Of a stretch of 64,000 bases of DNA, positions 28,309-37,280 are shown piece after piece (positions within the stretch are counted from its first letter, which is position 1; each line of letters opens with the position of its first letter). The stretch is from Alistipes montrealensis. Lineage in GTDB: Bacteria; Bacteroidota; Bacteroidia; Bacteroidales; Rikenellaceae. The position numbers and the translations under genes are program-made. The stretch lies in NCBI RefSeq assembly GCF_018362775.1, contig NZ_JAGYXY010000003.1, forward strand, positions 406,846 through 470,845, read 5' to 3'. The notes under the pieces are model-generated. The model was not told where the DNA came from. It did no database searches and was given only the letters and a program-made list of their open reading frames with translations.

Positions 28309-29430
28309 ATGAAAAACCCGATTATGTGGGCTGCAGCCGTCCTGATGGCCTCCTGCACACCCGTTTTAAAGGTCGAAGTCGCCAACACGACCCCGACCGA
28401 ACGCGACGACGAAACCGTCGAAATCGCCTGGTCCGAAGTCGCCGCGCTCAAAGGCGTGACGCCGGAGAACATCATCGTCCTGAACGACGACAACGAGCAG
28501 ATTCCCTCGCAGGTCGTCTTCCGCGGCGAAACCGAGCCGCAAGCGCTGATCTTCCAGACCGACGCCGACCCGATGGAGAGCAAGCGTTTCGCCCTCAAGA
28601 CCGGTAAACGGGAGAACTACCCTGCCGAGGCATTCGGCCGTACGGTTCCCGAACGGTACGACGACTACGCCTGGGAAAACAACAAGGTAGCCTACCGCCT
28701 CTACGGTCCGGCGCTCGAAACCTCGCCCGAGAAGCTCATCACCCCGGGTATCGACGTATGGGTGAAGAGCACCGAGAAACTGGTGATCGACGAATGGTAC
28801 GCCCGGGGCAACTACCACCACAACCACGGCGACGGCATGGATTGCTACAAAGTGGGCGTGACGCTCGGTTCGGGCGCTTCGCTGCCCTTCGTCAACGGCA
28901 AATTCTGGATGATGGGCCACAACTACGCCACGGCGCAGACGCTCGACAACGGTCCGATCCGCACCTCGGTGAAGCTGACCTACGCCCCGTTCGACGTGAA
29001 CGGAACGCCCGTGAGCCTGGTCAAGATCATCTCGCTCGACGCCAACCAGCGTTTCAACCGCATGGACAACATCTATGAGGGTACATTTACCGAAATGCCG
29101 ATCGCCGCGGGCTTCGTGCGCCACGATGTGAAGCAAATCCTCTCGGGCGAAGGCTGGATGGGCATGCGCGAAGCGGTATCGGACTCGAAGAACCCCGTAC
29201 GCGACGGCGACATCTTCCTGGGTGTAATCCTGCCCGGCGCCGAGATGCTCACGGACACGCTGGGCCACGCCGTAGCCGTCAAGGCCGTGAAACCCGGTCA
29301 GGTGCTGACCTACTACGCCGGTTCGGGCTGGAGCCAGGGCGGTGTGGAAGACATGGACGAATGGACCGAAGAGATCACGCAGGCACAGGCCGCCGTCGTG
29401 GCTCCGCTCAAGGTGACGATCCGCAAGTAA
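28309..29430 (+). CDS. DUF4861 lipoprotein, pectin-locus associated
   Basis: The 373-residue protein begins with a lipoprotein signal (MWAAAVLMASC). The body is strand-rich with family-like blocks IPSQVVFRGE, DYAWENNKVAYRLYGPALE, GNYHHNHGDGMDCYKVG and FWMMGHNYATAQTLDNGPIRT, matching DUF4861, a family often found with pectin-degradation genes. The His/Asp-rich HNHGDGMD stretch could be an active or metal site, but no activity is established. It is divergent from the galacturonate operon and shares its control region. The earlier in-frame start at 28231 lies in the promoter, so ATG 28309 is used. Confidence 0.85.
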   Translation: MKNPIMWAAAVLMASCTPVLKVEVANTTPTERDDETVEIAWSEVAALKGVTPENIIVLNDDNEQIPSQVVFRGETEPQALIFQTDADPMESKRFALKTGKRENYPAEAFGRTVPERYDDYAWENNKVAYRLYGPALETSPEKLITPGIDVWVKSTEKLVIDEWYARGNYHHNHGDGMDCYKVGVTLGSGASLPFVNGKFWMMGHNYATAQTLDNGPIRTSVKLTYAPFDVNGTPVSLVKIISLDANQRFNRMDNIYEGTFTEMPIAAGFVRHDVKQILSGEGWMGMREAVSDSKNPVRDGDIFLGVILPGAEMLTDTLGHAVAVKAVKPGQVLTYYAGSGWSQGGVEDMDEWTEEITQAQAAVVAPLKVTIRK

Positions 29431-29481
29431 AACAGCATATCCATACGCTGCAAGGCAGTTCAAAGCTCCTTCGGGGATTCA

Positions 29482-29506
29482 CAACCGCCGCCTTTGGCGA
29501 CGGTTG
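29482..29506 (+). other. Strong hairpin after the DUF4861 gene
   Basis: CAACCG and CGGTTG, then CGCC and GGCG, pair around a TTT loop with one mismatch. It lies 51 bases past the stop codon and has no T tract, so it may protect the 3' end of the transcript rather than terminate it. Confidence 0.5.
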
Positions 29507-29574
29507 CGGCCGGAAAAACCGGAAAGCGGGATGAAAACCCTTGCAGGCTTTGCGAAACAACGCGATTTCTTCTG

Positions 29575-29604
29575 AAAAGTCCGGTCCAACGACCGGGCTT
29601 TTTT
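29575..29604 (+). terminator. Terminator after the DUF4861 gene
   Basis: AAAAGTCCGGTC pairs with GACCGGGCTTTT over a CAAC loop, including one G-T pair, and is followed by further T residues. It separates the DUF4861 gene from the second kdgK. Confidence 0.85.
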
Positions 29605-29606
29605 CG

Positions 29607-29614
29607 TACTTTTG
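29607..29614 (+). promoter_or_regulatory. Candidate -7 element of the second kdgK
   Basis: TACTTTTG is an exact -7 match 22 bases before the ATG, directly after the terminator. The expected -33 TTTG is absent because the terminator stem occupies that position. Confidence 0.45.
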
Positions 29615-29636
29615 TAAGACCTACCACAAAAAAATT

Positions 29637-30683
29637 ATGAACAAACAAAAGATCGTTACTTTCGGGGAAATCATGATGCGGCTCACACCGCCCGACTACC
29701 TGCGTTTCAACCAAACCAACCTCTTCCGCGCCAGCTACGGCGGAAGCGAAGCCAACGTCGCCGTATCGCTGGCCAACTTCGGCCTCGACAGCGAATTCAT
29801 CACCCGCCTGCCGGACAACCGGGTGGCCGACGCCTGTATCGACGACCTGCGCCGCTACGGCGTCGCCACGGACGGCATCCTGCGCGGCGGAAAGCGGCTG
29901 GGGCTTTACTATATGGAAGAAGCCGCTGCGATGCGTTCGTCGCACGTGGTCTACGACCGTGCCGACTCGGCCTTCGACACCCTGCAGCCGGGAATGGTCA
30001 ACTGGACCGCGATTTTCCGCGACGCGGCCTGGTTCCACTGGTCGGGAATTTCGGCCGCGGTGAGCGCCGACACGGCTGCCGTATGCGCCGAGGCGATTGC
30101 AGCGGCTCGTGCGGCAGGGCTCACCGTCTCGTGCGACATCAACTACCGCAAAAACCTCTGGAAATACGGCAAGGAGCCGCAGGAGGTACTGCCGCCGCTG
30201 ATGGAGCAGTGCGACGTTTTCTTCGGCACGGACGACGAATACGAAAAGGTGCTCGGCATGCAGTTACCGCAGTTCGCGGCCCGCGACGCCGCCTACCAAC
30301 TCGACACGGCTGGCTACGAACGCGCCTCGGCCGAAGTTGCGGCGCGTTTCCCCCGCTGCCGGGGTATCGTCTTCGGGCTGCGCAGCGTCCTGAGCGCCAA
30401 CCATCACCTGATCTCGGGAACGCTTTACACAGGCGGGCAGTTGCTCTCCACGCGCGTCTACGACATCGACCCCGTCGTCGACTGTGTCGGCGTGGGCGAC
30501 GCGTTCGTGGGCGGACTGATTTACGGAATGGCCGTACATCCCGGCGACATGCAGTTTGCACTGGACTTCGGGACTGCGGCCTGTGCGCTGAAAAACACCG
30601 TACCGGGCGACTACAACCAGTTCTCGGCTTCGGAGGTCGAGCAGTTGGCCCGCGGCTCCGTCTCGGGCCGCATCACCCGCTAA
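29637..30683 (+). CDS. PfkB-family sugar kinase, second KDG kinase-like paralogue
   Basis: The 348-residue protein starts MNKQKIVTFGEIMMRLTPP and has the same PfkB blocks as the operon kinase: GGSEANVAVSLANFGLD, SCDINYRKNLW, GTDDEYEKVLG, and VDCVGVGDAFVGGLIYGM where the operon copy has VGGGDSFSGG. The specificity segments are related but diverged, so it may act on KDG or on a similar keto-deoxy sugar acid. It lies on the opposite strand from the operon, downstream of the DUF4861 gene, with its own terminator-bounded promoter region. Confidence 0.85.
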   Translation: MNKQKIVTFGEIMMRLTPPDYLRFNQTNLFRASYGGSEANVAVSLANFGLDSEFITRLPDNRVADACIDDLRRYGVATDGILRGGKRLGLYYMEEAAAMRSSHVVYDRADSAFDTLQPGMVNWTAIFRDAAWFHWSGISAAVSADTAAVCAEAIAAARAAGLTVSCDINYRKNLWKYGKEPQEVLPPLMEQCDVFFGTDDEYEKVLGMQLPQFAARDAAYQLDTAGYERASAEVAARFPRCRGIVFGLRSVLSANHHLISGTLYTGGQLLSTRVYDIDPVVDCVGVGDAFVGGLIYGMAVHPGDMQFALDFGTAACALKNTVPGDYNQFSASEVEQLARGSVSGRITR

Positions 30684-30689
30684 CCCGCC

Positions 30690-30860
30690 TAAGAGGCGGG
30701 ACTCAGGAGGCGCAGGCAAGGTTATTCCGCTAACAATCCGGTTCTGCGCCCGGTCGCTTAAAAGACAGGATTTAGAAAGCGCAGGCAAAGTTCTCCTGCT
30801 AAAAAGCCGCTCCTGCTCCCGGCCGGCTCAGAAAGCGGAGGTCAAAGGAGAAAGCGCAGT
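30690..30860. repeat. Degenerate tandem repeat, about three units of 70 bases
   Basis: Units end in GCGCAGGC or GCGCAGTC at 30710, 30779 and 30853. Each contains a GCTAA segment, a CCGG-rich core and a CTAAGAGGCGGGACTCAGGA-like tail with growing divergence. No ORF, promoter or clear stem explains it. This is most of the 335-base gene-free stretch between the second kdgK and the TPR gene. Confidence 0.5.
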
Positions 30861-30905
30861 CGGCCTCTTCCCCGAACCCGATCCCGCCCCGTCCGTTTAA
30901 ACACA

Positions 30906-30935
30906 AAAAAGCCAGGCTTTCCAGCCTGGCTTTTT
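30906..30935. terminator. Bidirectional terminator between kdgK2 and the TPR gene
   Basis: A 13-bp perfect stem AAAAAGCCAGGCT with its complement, a TTCC loop, and A and T tracts on the two sides. It ends the gyrA-TPR transcript on the minus strand and can also end the plus-strand kinase transcript. Confidence 0.9.
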
Positions 30936-31018
30936 CAATTCACTGCCGAACGTTCGGCAGCGCGACTCCGTTCAAAAGCGGGAAAATCGGTCACCCTGAA
31001 TCCCGCTTCTCATGCGGA

Positions 31019-32365
31019 TTATTCGATACCCTTCACCTGCTTGTAAAGTGCATTGTAGGTGTTGTACTTGTCCATGATACCGGGTTCGTCGCGCAGACGG
31101 AAGCAAATGGACTTGAGGAACTCCAGCGTGTCGACATCGTCGGGCTTGATCTGGTGGGCCTTCTCGAACCAGGGGATAGCGGCCATATAAACGTCGTTAA
31201 CGCCTTTCAGGTCGGCATCGTACACCGACTGGCTGCTATACTGCTTCTCGTTCATCTCCTTGTTGAGTCCGTCGCCCTTGATCGTGTAGAAAACTCCGAG
31301 GTAATAGTTACCCTCGAACAGATCGGGTTTCAGCTCGACAACCTTCTTGAACGAATCGATGCTCTGGTCGTAGTCCTTCAGCGCGTAGAAGATACGGCCG
31401 CGGCCGAACCACAGGTCGACGTTCGACGGGTTGTCCTGGATAGCCTTGTCGATCAGCGCGATAAGGTCGGCGGGGTCGCCGATGCCCTGCTCCGAGGTGT
31501 AGAGCTGCATCAGGCCGTCGAGGATACGCTCGTTCTTCGGGAACTTCTCGATACCGGTCAGCAGTACGTCCTTCGCCTTCATGATATTGGCCTTGTCGGC
31601 CTCCTTCTGGCCGTAGAGGCAGTGGAAGAGGTAGTAGTAGATATTACCTTCCTCGTCGGCGTAACCCAGGTCGATGGCCTTGGTCAGGTACTCGCCGCCA
31701 CGGACAAACGATTTGGGATTGTTCGCTCCGTCGACGGTCAGCAGGTAGCCGGCATAGTAAAGCAGCGCGGGATCGGCCTTCTCGTAAGCCGGGCTGGACT
31801 GCGCTTCGAAAGCCGTCACATAAGCGTCGGCAGCCTCGACATAGTTGCCCGAGTCGATACCGACGTTGCCGACCTGCGAGCAGAAATCGCTGATCTGTTT
31901 CAGCCCCTCCTTGACCTTGTCAGCCGTCTTGGGATCGAGTTCGTAAGCCTTGTTATAAGCCTCGATGGCCTTCTTGGGAGCGTCTTTCATCACCCACTTG
32001 GTCTGCTTCCACGTCACAACCTTGTTGTCCTTGATGTAAGCCGTGAAATAGGGATAAACCCAGGCGTCGTACTCCGTGCCGTTGAGCGTCGCCTTGTCCG
32101 TCGACTTGGCTTCACCGACAGCGAGCTTCAGCATCGAAGGCTCCATGTTGACGAAGATGCTCTTCGTCGGCTCCACGGCCACTTCATAAAAAGCCTTGCC
32201 GCGGGCGAGCCACGTTGCGGCCTTCGTCGCTTTCTTTTCGTTGGCGATGTCGGCATCGCTCTTTTCGATCTTGGCGAGAAGGGCTTCCTTGTTCACTTTC
32301 TGGGCCTGCACGGCGGGAACTGCCACGAGCAGCGCCGCGAGAGCCGTCAAAATCGTTTTCTTCAT
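31019..32365 (-). CDS. Secreted tetratricopeptide repeat protein
   Basis: The 448-residue protein has a signal peptide (ILTALAALLVAVPAVQA) and no lipobox, so it should be periplasmic. TPR-like helical pairs are seen from about residue 130 on, for example AIEAYNKAYELDPKT, VDLWFGRGRIFYALKDYDQSIDSFKKVVELKPDLFEGNYYLGVFY and AIPWFEKAHQIKPDDVDTLEFLKSICFRL. TPRs mediate protein contacts; the partner is unknown. It lies 44 bases after gyrA on the same strand with no promoter between, so it is probably cotranscribed with gyrase A. Confidence 0.85.
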   Translation of the reverse strand: MKKTILTALAALLVAVPAVQAQKVNKEALLAKIEKSDADIANEKKATKAATWLARGKAFYEVAVEPTKSIFVNMEPSMLKLAVGEAKSTDKATLNGTEYDAWVYPYFTAYIKDNKVVTWKQTKWVMKDAPKKAIEAYNKAYELDPKTADKVKEGLKQISDFCSQVGNVGIDSGNYVEAADAYVTAFEAQSSPAYEKADPALLYYAGYLLTVDGANNPKSFVRGGEYLTKAIDLGYADEEGNIYYYLFHCLYGQKEADKANIMKAKDVLLTGIEKFPKNERILDGLMQLYTSEQGIGDPADLIALIDKAIQDNPSNVDLWFGRGRIFYALKDYDQSIDSFKKVVELKPDLFEGNYYLGVFYTIKGDGLNKEMNEKQYSSQSVYDADLKGVNDVYMAAIPWFEKAHQIKPDDVDTLEFLKSICFRLRDEPGIMDKYNTYNALYKQVKGIE

Positions 32366-32409
32366 AGTAAACTGAAATTTTAAAGTTTTTAATGTTCTAC
32401 AAATCTTTT

Positions 32410-34959
32410 CTACTCTTCCGCGGGCAGGGTCGTCGTGGGGGTTTCGGTTCCCGTTTCAGCGCCCTCCGCGGACTGCACTTCTTCCTCTTCCCCGGCTGCC
32501 GGCACGGCCATCACCGAAGCAATGGCGTCGCCCTCGCGGAGGTTGATGATACGCACGCCCTGCGTAGCGCGGCCCGCGAGGCGGATCTGGCTGACAGCGA
32601 TGCGTATGGTGAGTCCCGAACGGTTGATGATCATCAGGTCGTTTTCGTCGGTAACGGCCTGGATCGATATGAGTTTGCCTGTTTTCTCCGTAATGTTGAT
32701 GGTCTTCACACCCTTTCCGCCACGGTTGGTAATACGGTATTCGTCCAGATCGGTACGCTTGCCGTAGCCGTTCTCGCTCAATACCAGTACATCCTGTTTC
32801 GAATCGGGTTCCACACAGATCATGCCGACCACCTCGTCCGACTCCTCGATCGAGATACCGCGAACACCGGCGCCGACACGTCCGATCGGGCGCACCGTCG
32901 ACTCGTTAAAGCGGATGGCCTTGCCGTCCTTGGCGGCGATCATCACCTCGGCGTTGCCGCTGGTGAGCTTGGCCTCGATCAACTGGTCGCCCTCGCGGAT
33001 GACGATGGCGTTGACACCGTTCTGACGCGGACGCGAGTAAGCCTCCAGCTTGGTCTTCTTGATCGTACCGTCCTTGGTACACATGATGATGTAGTTGTTG
33101 TTCACATACTCAGCATCGGCCAGACTCTTGACGTTGATGTAGGCGCGGACCTTGTCGTCCGGCTCGATCTGGATGACGTTTTGGATGGCGCGGCCCTTCG
33201 ACGAGCGCGCTCCCTCGGGAATCTCGTAGACCTTGAGCCAGAAGCAGCGGCCCTTCTCCGTGAAGAAAAGCATCGTATTGTGCATCGAGGCCACGTAGAT
33301 GTGCTCGATGAAGTCCTCGTCGCGCGTAGCGCTGCCCTTGGCCCCCACGCCGCCGCGGTTCTGCGTACGGTATTCGGCCAGCGGCGTGCGCTTGATGTAG
33401 CCCATGTGCGAAATGGTGATCACCATATCGTCGTCGGCGTAGAAATCCTCGGGGTTGAACTCCTCCGAAGCGTAGACGATTTCGGAGCGGCGTTCGTCGC
33501 CGTATTTCTCCTTCATCTCCAGCAACTCGTCCTTGATGATCTGCATCTGCATGCCGACGTTGGCCAGCACCTCCGTGAGGTGGGCGATCAGCTTCTCCAG
33601 TTCGTCGCGCTCGGCGATCAGCTTGCCTCTTTCGAGGCCCGTCAGGGCGCGCAGGCGCATTTCGATGATGGCCGAAGCCTGGATATCCGACAGGTCGAAA
33701 CGCTCGATCATCGTCTGCTTGGCGGCGTCGGGCGTCTGCGAAGCGCGGATGATGCGCACGATCTCGTCGATGTTGTCCTGCGCGATCAGCAGACCCAGCA
33801 CGATGTGCAGGCGCTCCTCGGCCTTGCGCTTGTCGAAGCGCGTGCGGCGCACGACAACGTCGTGGCGGTGCTCGATGAAGTATTTGATCAAATCGCGCAT
33901 CGGCAGCATCTGCGGCCGGCCGTTGACCAGCGCGATGTTGTTCACGGCGAACGACGTTTGCAGCGGCGTATTCTTGAACAAGGTGTTCAGCACCACGCTC
34001 GCAACGGCGTCGTGCTTGAGGATGATGATGATTCGCAGGCCGTTGCGGTCCGACTCGTCGTTGATATAGGAGATGCCTTCGATCTTCTTGTCGTTGATCA
34101 TGTCGGCGATCTTCTTGATCATCTCGGCCTTGTTGATCATGTAGGGAATCTCCGTGATGACGATGCACTCGCGGCCGGTCGGCGTAAGCTCGATGTCGGT
34201 CTTGGCGCGCATCATCACACGGCCGCGGCCCGTCAGCATCGCCTCCTTCACACCCTCGTAGCCGTAGATGATACCGCCCGTGGGGAAGTCGGGACCTTTG
34301 ACGAAATGCAGCAGCTCCTCGCCCGTGATCTCCGGGTTGTCGATGTAGGCGCAGCAGGCGTCCACCACCTCCGAGAGGTTGTGCGGAGCCATGTTCGTAG
34401 CCATACCCACGGCGATACCGCTGGCGCCGTTGACGATCAGCAGCGGAATTTTCGTAGGCAGGACCGTAGGTTCGGGGATCGTATCGTCGAAGTTGAGCGT
34501 CCAGTCGACCGTTTCCTTGTCAATGTCGGCCATTACTTCGTCCGTGATTTTCTTCATGCGGGCTTCGGTGTAACGCATGGCAGCCGGCGAGTCGCCGTCC
34601 ATCGAACCGAAGTTACCCTGGCCGTCGACCAGCGGATAACGCATCGACCAGTCCTGCGCCAGGCGGACCATCGCGTCGTAGACCGACGAGTCGCCGTGGG
34701 GGTGGAACTTACCGAGCACGTCACCGACGATACGGGCGGACTTACGGGTGGGTTTGTCGGAGTAGAGGTTGAGCTCCGCGCTCATATCGTAGAGGATGCG
34801 GCGGTGCACGGGTTTCATACCGTCGCGCACGTCAGGCAGTGCTCGCGACACGATGACCGACATCGAGTAATCGATGTACGCCGACTTCATCTGCTCTTCG
34901 ATATTGATGGGGATGATACGTCCCGTCAAACCGGCATTCTTTTCTTCTTCAGTTAACAT
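32410..34959 (-). CDS. gyrA: DNA gyrase subunit A
   Basis: Breakage-reunion subunit of gyrase. The 849-residue protein has the winged-helix domain with catalytic Tyr130 in [12 protein letters not shown], a coiled-coil tower, and a C-terminal beta-pinwheel with six [28 protein letters not shown] blades; the GyrA box is [10 protein letters not shown]. The quinolone region reads [10 protein letters not shown], so Ser91 and Asp95 (E. coli Ser83 and Asp87) are the sensitive residues. An acidic tail with Glu and Thr follows. It is followed by the TPR gene. Confidence 0.97.
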   Translation of the reverse strand: MLTEEEKNAGLTGRIIPINIEEQMKSAYIDYSMSVIVSRALPDVRDGMKPVHRRILYDMSAELNLYSDKPTRKSARIVGDVLGKFHPHGDSSVYDAMVRLAQDWSMRYPLVDGQGNFGSMDGDSPAAMRYTEARMKKITDEVMADIDKETVDWTLNFDDTIPEPTVLPTKIPLLIVNGASGIAVGMATNMAPHNLSEVVDACCAYIDNPEITGEELLHFVKGPDFPTGGIIYGYEGVKEAMLTGRGRVMMRAKTDIELTPTGRECIVITEIPYMINKAEMIKKIADMINDKKIEGISYINDESDRNGLRIIIILKHDAVASVVLNTLFKNTPLQTSFAVNNIALVNGRPQMLPMRDLIKYFIEHRHDVVVRRTRFDKRKAEERLHIVLGLLIAQDNIDEIVRIIRASQTPDAAKQTMIERFDLSDIQASAIIEMRLRALTGLERGKLIAERDELEKLIAHLTEVLANVGMQMQIIKDELLEMKEKYGDERRSEIVYASEEFNPEDFYADDDMVITISHMGYIKRTPLAEYRTQNRGGVGAKGSATRDEDFIEHIYVASMHNTMLFFTEKGRCFWLKVYEIPEGARSSKGRAIQNVIQIEPDDKVRAYINVKSLADAEYVNNNYIIMCTKDGTIKKTKLEAYSRPRQNGVNAIVIREGDQLIEAKLTSGNAEVMIAAKDGKAIRFNESTVRPIGRVGAGVRGISIEESDEVVGMICVEPDSKQDVLVLSENGYGKRTDLDEYRITNRGGKGVKTINITEKTGKLISIQAVTDENDLMIINRSGLTIRIAVSQIRLAGRATQGVRIINLREGDAIASVMAVPAAGEEEEVQSAEGAETGTETPTTTLPAEE

Positions 34960-35193
34960 TATTTCCTTATTAAAGCTCGTTTGTTTTCTTCACAGCGGCC
35001 AATGCTGCCGACCGCTTTTGCCGCGGCATTCCGCCGCATTTGCAAATCCGACCCCAGTCCGAGCCCTTCCCCGGGAATGACTCGTCGCACGCAGCCGGGA
35101 TTACCTGCCGGAATCCTCCGGAGTGCTTCCCGACCTCTCGTTCTGCAGGTCTTTTAACGAACAAAAATACGATTTATTTTCGATCTGAGCAAC
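34960..35193 (-). promoter_or_regulatory. gyrA promoter and long leader
   Basis: On the minus strand -7 TATTTTTG (35162-35169) is exact and a GTTG -33 element (35190-35193) lies 20 bases upstream. This gives a leader of about 195 bases, long for a housekeeping gene. Near its 3' end GCGGC and GCCGC (35023-35037) form a hairpin with a GGAAT loop, and GCGG/CCGC (34995-35015) a second weaker one. With 35194-35361 this is a 402-base gene-free stretch. Confidence 0.6.
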
Positions 35194-35328
35194 TCTACGG
35201 CGATAAATCTGCGTCATGCGCACGATATTTTCGGCGACGCACCCCGTTTTTGCCCCTTTTCCGGCGATCTGACGCCTTTAAAAAAATCGTCCGGCAGACT
35301 GACGGGCAAACACAGGGCTGCGGAGACG

Positions 35329-35356
35329 GGAAAGTCCGGCCGCAGCCGGACTTTCC
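35329..35356 (-). other. 12-bp perfect hairpin after the retropepsin-like gene
   Basis: GGAAAGTCCGGC pairs perfectly with GCCGGACTTTCC over a 4-nt loop. It starts five bases past the stop codon of the gene at 35362. No T tract follows directly; a run of seven T residues lies about 50 bases on. It may stabilise the 3' end or act as a weak terminator. Confidence 0.6.
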
Positions 35357-35361
35357 GAACT

Positions 35362-36315
35362 TCATCCGGCATCGGAGGCGGCAACCCAGAGCCGCGAATG
35401 CCTGAAGTCGAAAATCACGCGGAACCGCTCGAAGAAAGGCAGCCCGAGGAAAGCGTCGCCGGGAAGCCGCATCGGGGTTTCGAGCAACAAGACCGGCAGG
35501 CCGGTAAAGCCGTAAGCGCCCATGAAAACGGTTTCGGCGGGTTGCAGCACCCGCATCCTCTTGCCTGCGGGGGTTACGGCATCCTGCTTCGCAATACGCG
35601 ACCGGGCGACGAACCGCTTCACTTCGGGCCGATAGGCGAACAGGGCCAGCAGCGTGGCGTTGCCCAGGTCCACGACCAGCCGCACCGGGGCCTCGGTGCG
35701 ACGGCCGCGGGCGTTGACGAGCGTCAGCGAACCGGCCACGCAATACATACCCGTCCGCTCGTCACGCGTCATGTCATAGGCCGTCCATTCTCCGCCGGGC
35801 GCGGGAAGCTCATCCCCGGCGAGCATCCGCAGGCTCCCGCCGCGCATGTCGAGGCCGAAGATGCCGGGCCGGGACACACTGTCGGAGGTGAAATGATTCA
35901 GCGGATAGAGCATCTCCGCGCTGTGCTTCCCCAAATCGACCACATAGGTGTCGCGCAGGCTCCGCGAAAGACCGGCGGAAAGGCCCGGCCCCAATTTATA
36001 GGAGGCGGTATAGAGGACACCGGCCGCCATGCGGAAACGCACCGGACGGTCCAGTTTTTCGGGATGGAAAAGGTCGGGATGCGACCACACGAGCGCACTG
36101 TCGATCAACGGAAAGGAAATTCCCGATTCGAGCATGATCCGCACCGGAAGCGAATCCTGCAACAACGCCTCGGTATAAAGATGCCCCCGGTGGCGGGTCA
36201 GCGGCAGCGTCTGCTGCGCCTGTGCGGGAAATGCCGCAAATAACAGGCAGGCCGCCGCACAGAGCCGGCCGAAGCGGCCCCGGACGGCGGAAAACGATGG
36301 TTTCAGCGTCTTCAT
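35362..36315 (-). CDS. Retropepsin-like fold protein, probably inactive
   Basis: The 317-residue secreted protein has a signal peptide (LCAAACLLFAAFPAQAQ). It looks like a two-lobed aspartyl protease relative of the Bacteroidota retropepsin-like group. The first lobe has LPVRIMLESGISFPLID (about 56-72), where the usual Asp-Ser/Thr-Gly is Glu-Ser-Gly. The second has VRLVVDLGNATLLALF, Asp-Leu-Gly instead of Asp-Thr-Gly. The C-terminus DAFLGLPFFERFRVIFDFRHSRLWV matches the typical end of these proteins. Catalysis is therefore doubtful. Last gene of the ftsK-lolA-GT8 run. Confidence 0.6.
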   Translation of the reverse strand: MKTLKPSFSAVRGRFGRLCAAACLLFAAFPAQAQQTLPLTRHRGHLYTEALLQDSLPVRIMLESGISFPLIDSALVWSHPDLFHPEKLDRPVRFRMAAGVLYTASYKLGPGLSAGLSRSLRDTYVVDLGKHSAEMLYPLNHFTSDSVSRPGIFGLDMRGGSLRMLAGDELPAPGGEWTAYDMTRDERTGMYCVAGSLTLVNARGRRTEAPVRLVVDLGNATLLALFAYRPEVKRFVARSRIAKQDAVTPAGKRMRVLQPAETVFMGAYGFTGLPVLLLETPMRLPGDAFLGLPFFERFRVIFDFRHSRLWVAASDAG

Positions 36316-36361
36316 AACTAATTCCGGTTTTCAATTTCCGGCAGGCAGGGCCGTCGGAAAA

Positions 36362-37276
36362 TTATTTCAGGCGGTAGAACCATTTACCCCGCAGGCCGAG
36401 GCCAAGCACCGCCGGCAGGAACCACCGGTCGGCAAAAGCCCGGAGATAGCGCAGGCGAAGCATCGTGCCGCCGCGGACGCGTTCCAGACAGCGGTAATAG
36501 GCGATCCGGAAAGGATGTTTGCAGTCCGGGTCCCAGGGCTTGGGTTTCCACGTATAATGGAGCACCACGGGGTGCAGCAGCGTCCGGCGCAACGTCCGGT
36601 CGTAACCGAGCCGTTTCAGGACGCAGCGATGGTAAAACGCCTCTTCGACATTCCATTTGCAGTCGAGATGCAGGCATTTGGCGTGAAACAACGCATTGAG
36701 CACATCCTGGTCGTGGGCGACGATGCGGTCGTAATTCGCAGCAATGTAATCGAAAAACAGGTTCACAGAGTCGATCCGGCGCCAGTAGGCGAGGTTGACG
36801 AGCAGCACCCCGGCATTGAAATAGCCATACTGCGGATCGTAGCCCAGCCGTTCATAGACATCCGGACGGGAACACCCCATCTCCTCCACGGCAGCGAGTG
36901 CGTAACCGTCCAGCGGCGTTTCCAGCAGTTCGCGGAGCGAGCCCTCGATCACGATGTCGCAATCGAGATAAAGCACCTTGTCGATCTCCTGCGGCAGGAT
37001 TTCAGCCATCAGCAGGCGGTTATAAGTCGCCAGCGAGAGGTGGTCGGTCGGCCTGATCGGGCATTTTTTCAGCAGGGCGGGATCGATCGGATAGACCCGG
37101 AAACGGCCGCCGAAGGAGCGGACCGCCTCCCCGATCGACGCGATGCCCGCATCGGACATGCTGTCCGACAAAAGGTGGACCGTAATGTCCTCCCCGCGGT
37201 TTTTCAGAAACAGCGAGGTCAGCATCACGGTGCAATGCTCTACGTAATTGGTATCGGCGGCGCAAACGATGTCCAT
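36362..37276 (-). CDS. Glycosyltransferase family 8 protein
   Basis: GT-A fold transferase that should use a UDP-sugar, as in lipopolysaccharide galactosyl/glucosyltransferases. The 304-residue protein starts MDIVCAADTNYVEHCTVMLTSLFLKN at 37276, the family's normal start; the longer frame extends into lolA. It has the DxD motif in KVLYLDCDIVIEGSL, GYFNAGVLLVNLAYWR, and a C-terminal HYTWKPKPW with a metal-binding His. It starts four bases after lolA, so the operon links lipoprotein carriage and glycan transfer by position only. Confidence 0.88.
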   Translation of the reverse strand: MDIVCAADTNYVEHCTVMLTSLFLKNRGEDITVHLLSDSMSDAGIASIGEAVRSFGGRFRVYPIDPALLKKCPIRPTDHLSLATYNRLLMAEILPQEIDKVLYLDCDIVIEGSLRELLETPLDGYALAAVEEMGCSRPDVYERLGYDPQYGYFNAGVLLVNLAYWRRIDSVNLFFDYIAANYDRIVAHDQDVLNALFHAKCLHLDCKWNVEEAFYHRCVLKRLGYDRTLRRTLLHPVVLHYTWKPKPWDPDCKHPFRIAYYRCLERVRGGTMLRLRYLRAFADRWFLPAVLGLGLRGKWFYRLK

Positions 37277-37280
37277 ATTC

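Noticed and set aside
32392..34956. Large plus-strand open frame (about 850 codons) opposite gyrA
   Set aside because: It mirrors the codon-biased minus-strand gyrA, whose domains and catalytic tyrosine are clear. The antisense frame has no recognisable domain.
34970..35164. 64-codon open frame in the gyrA leader
   Set aside because: It needs a non-ATG start that overlaps the -7 element and has no recognisable protein pattern. It is better seen as leader RNA.
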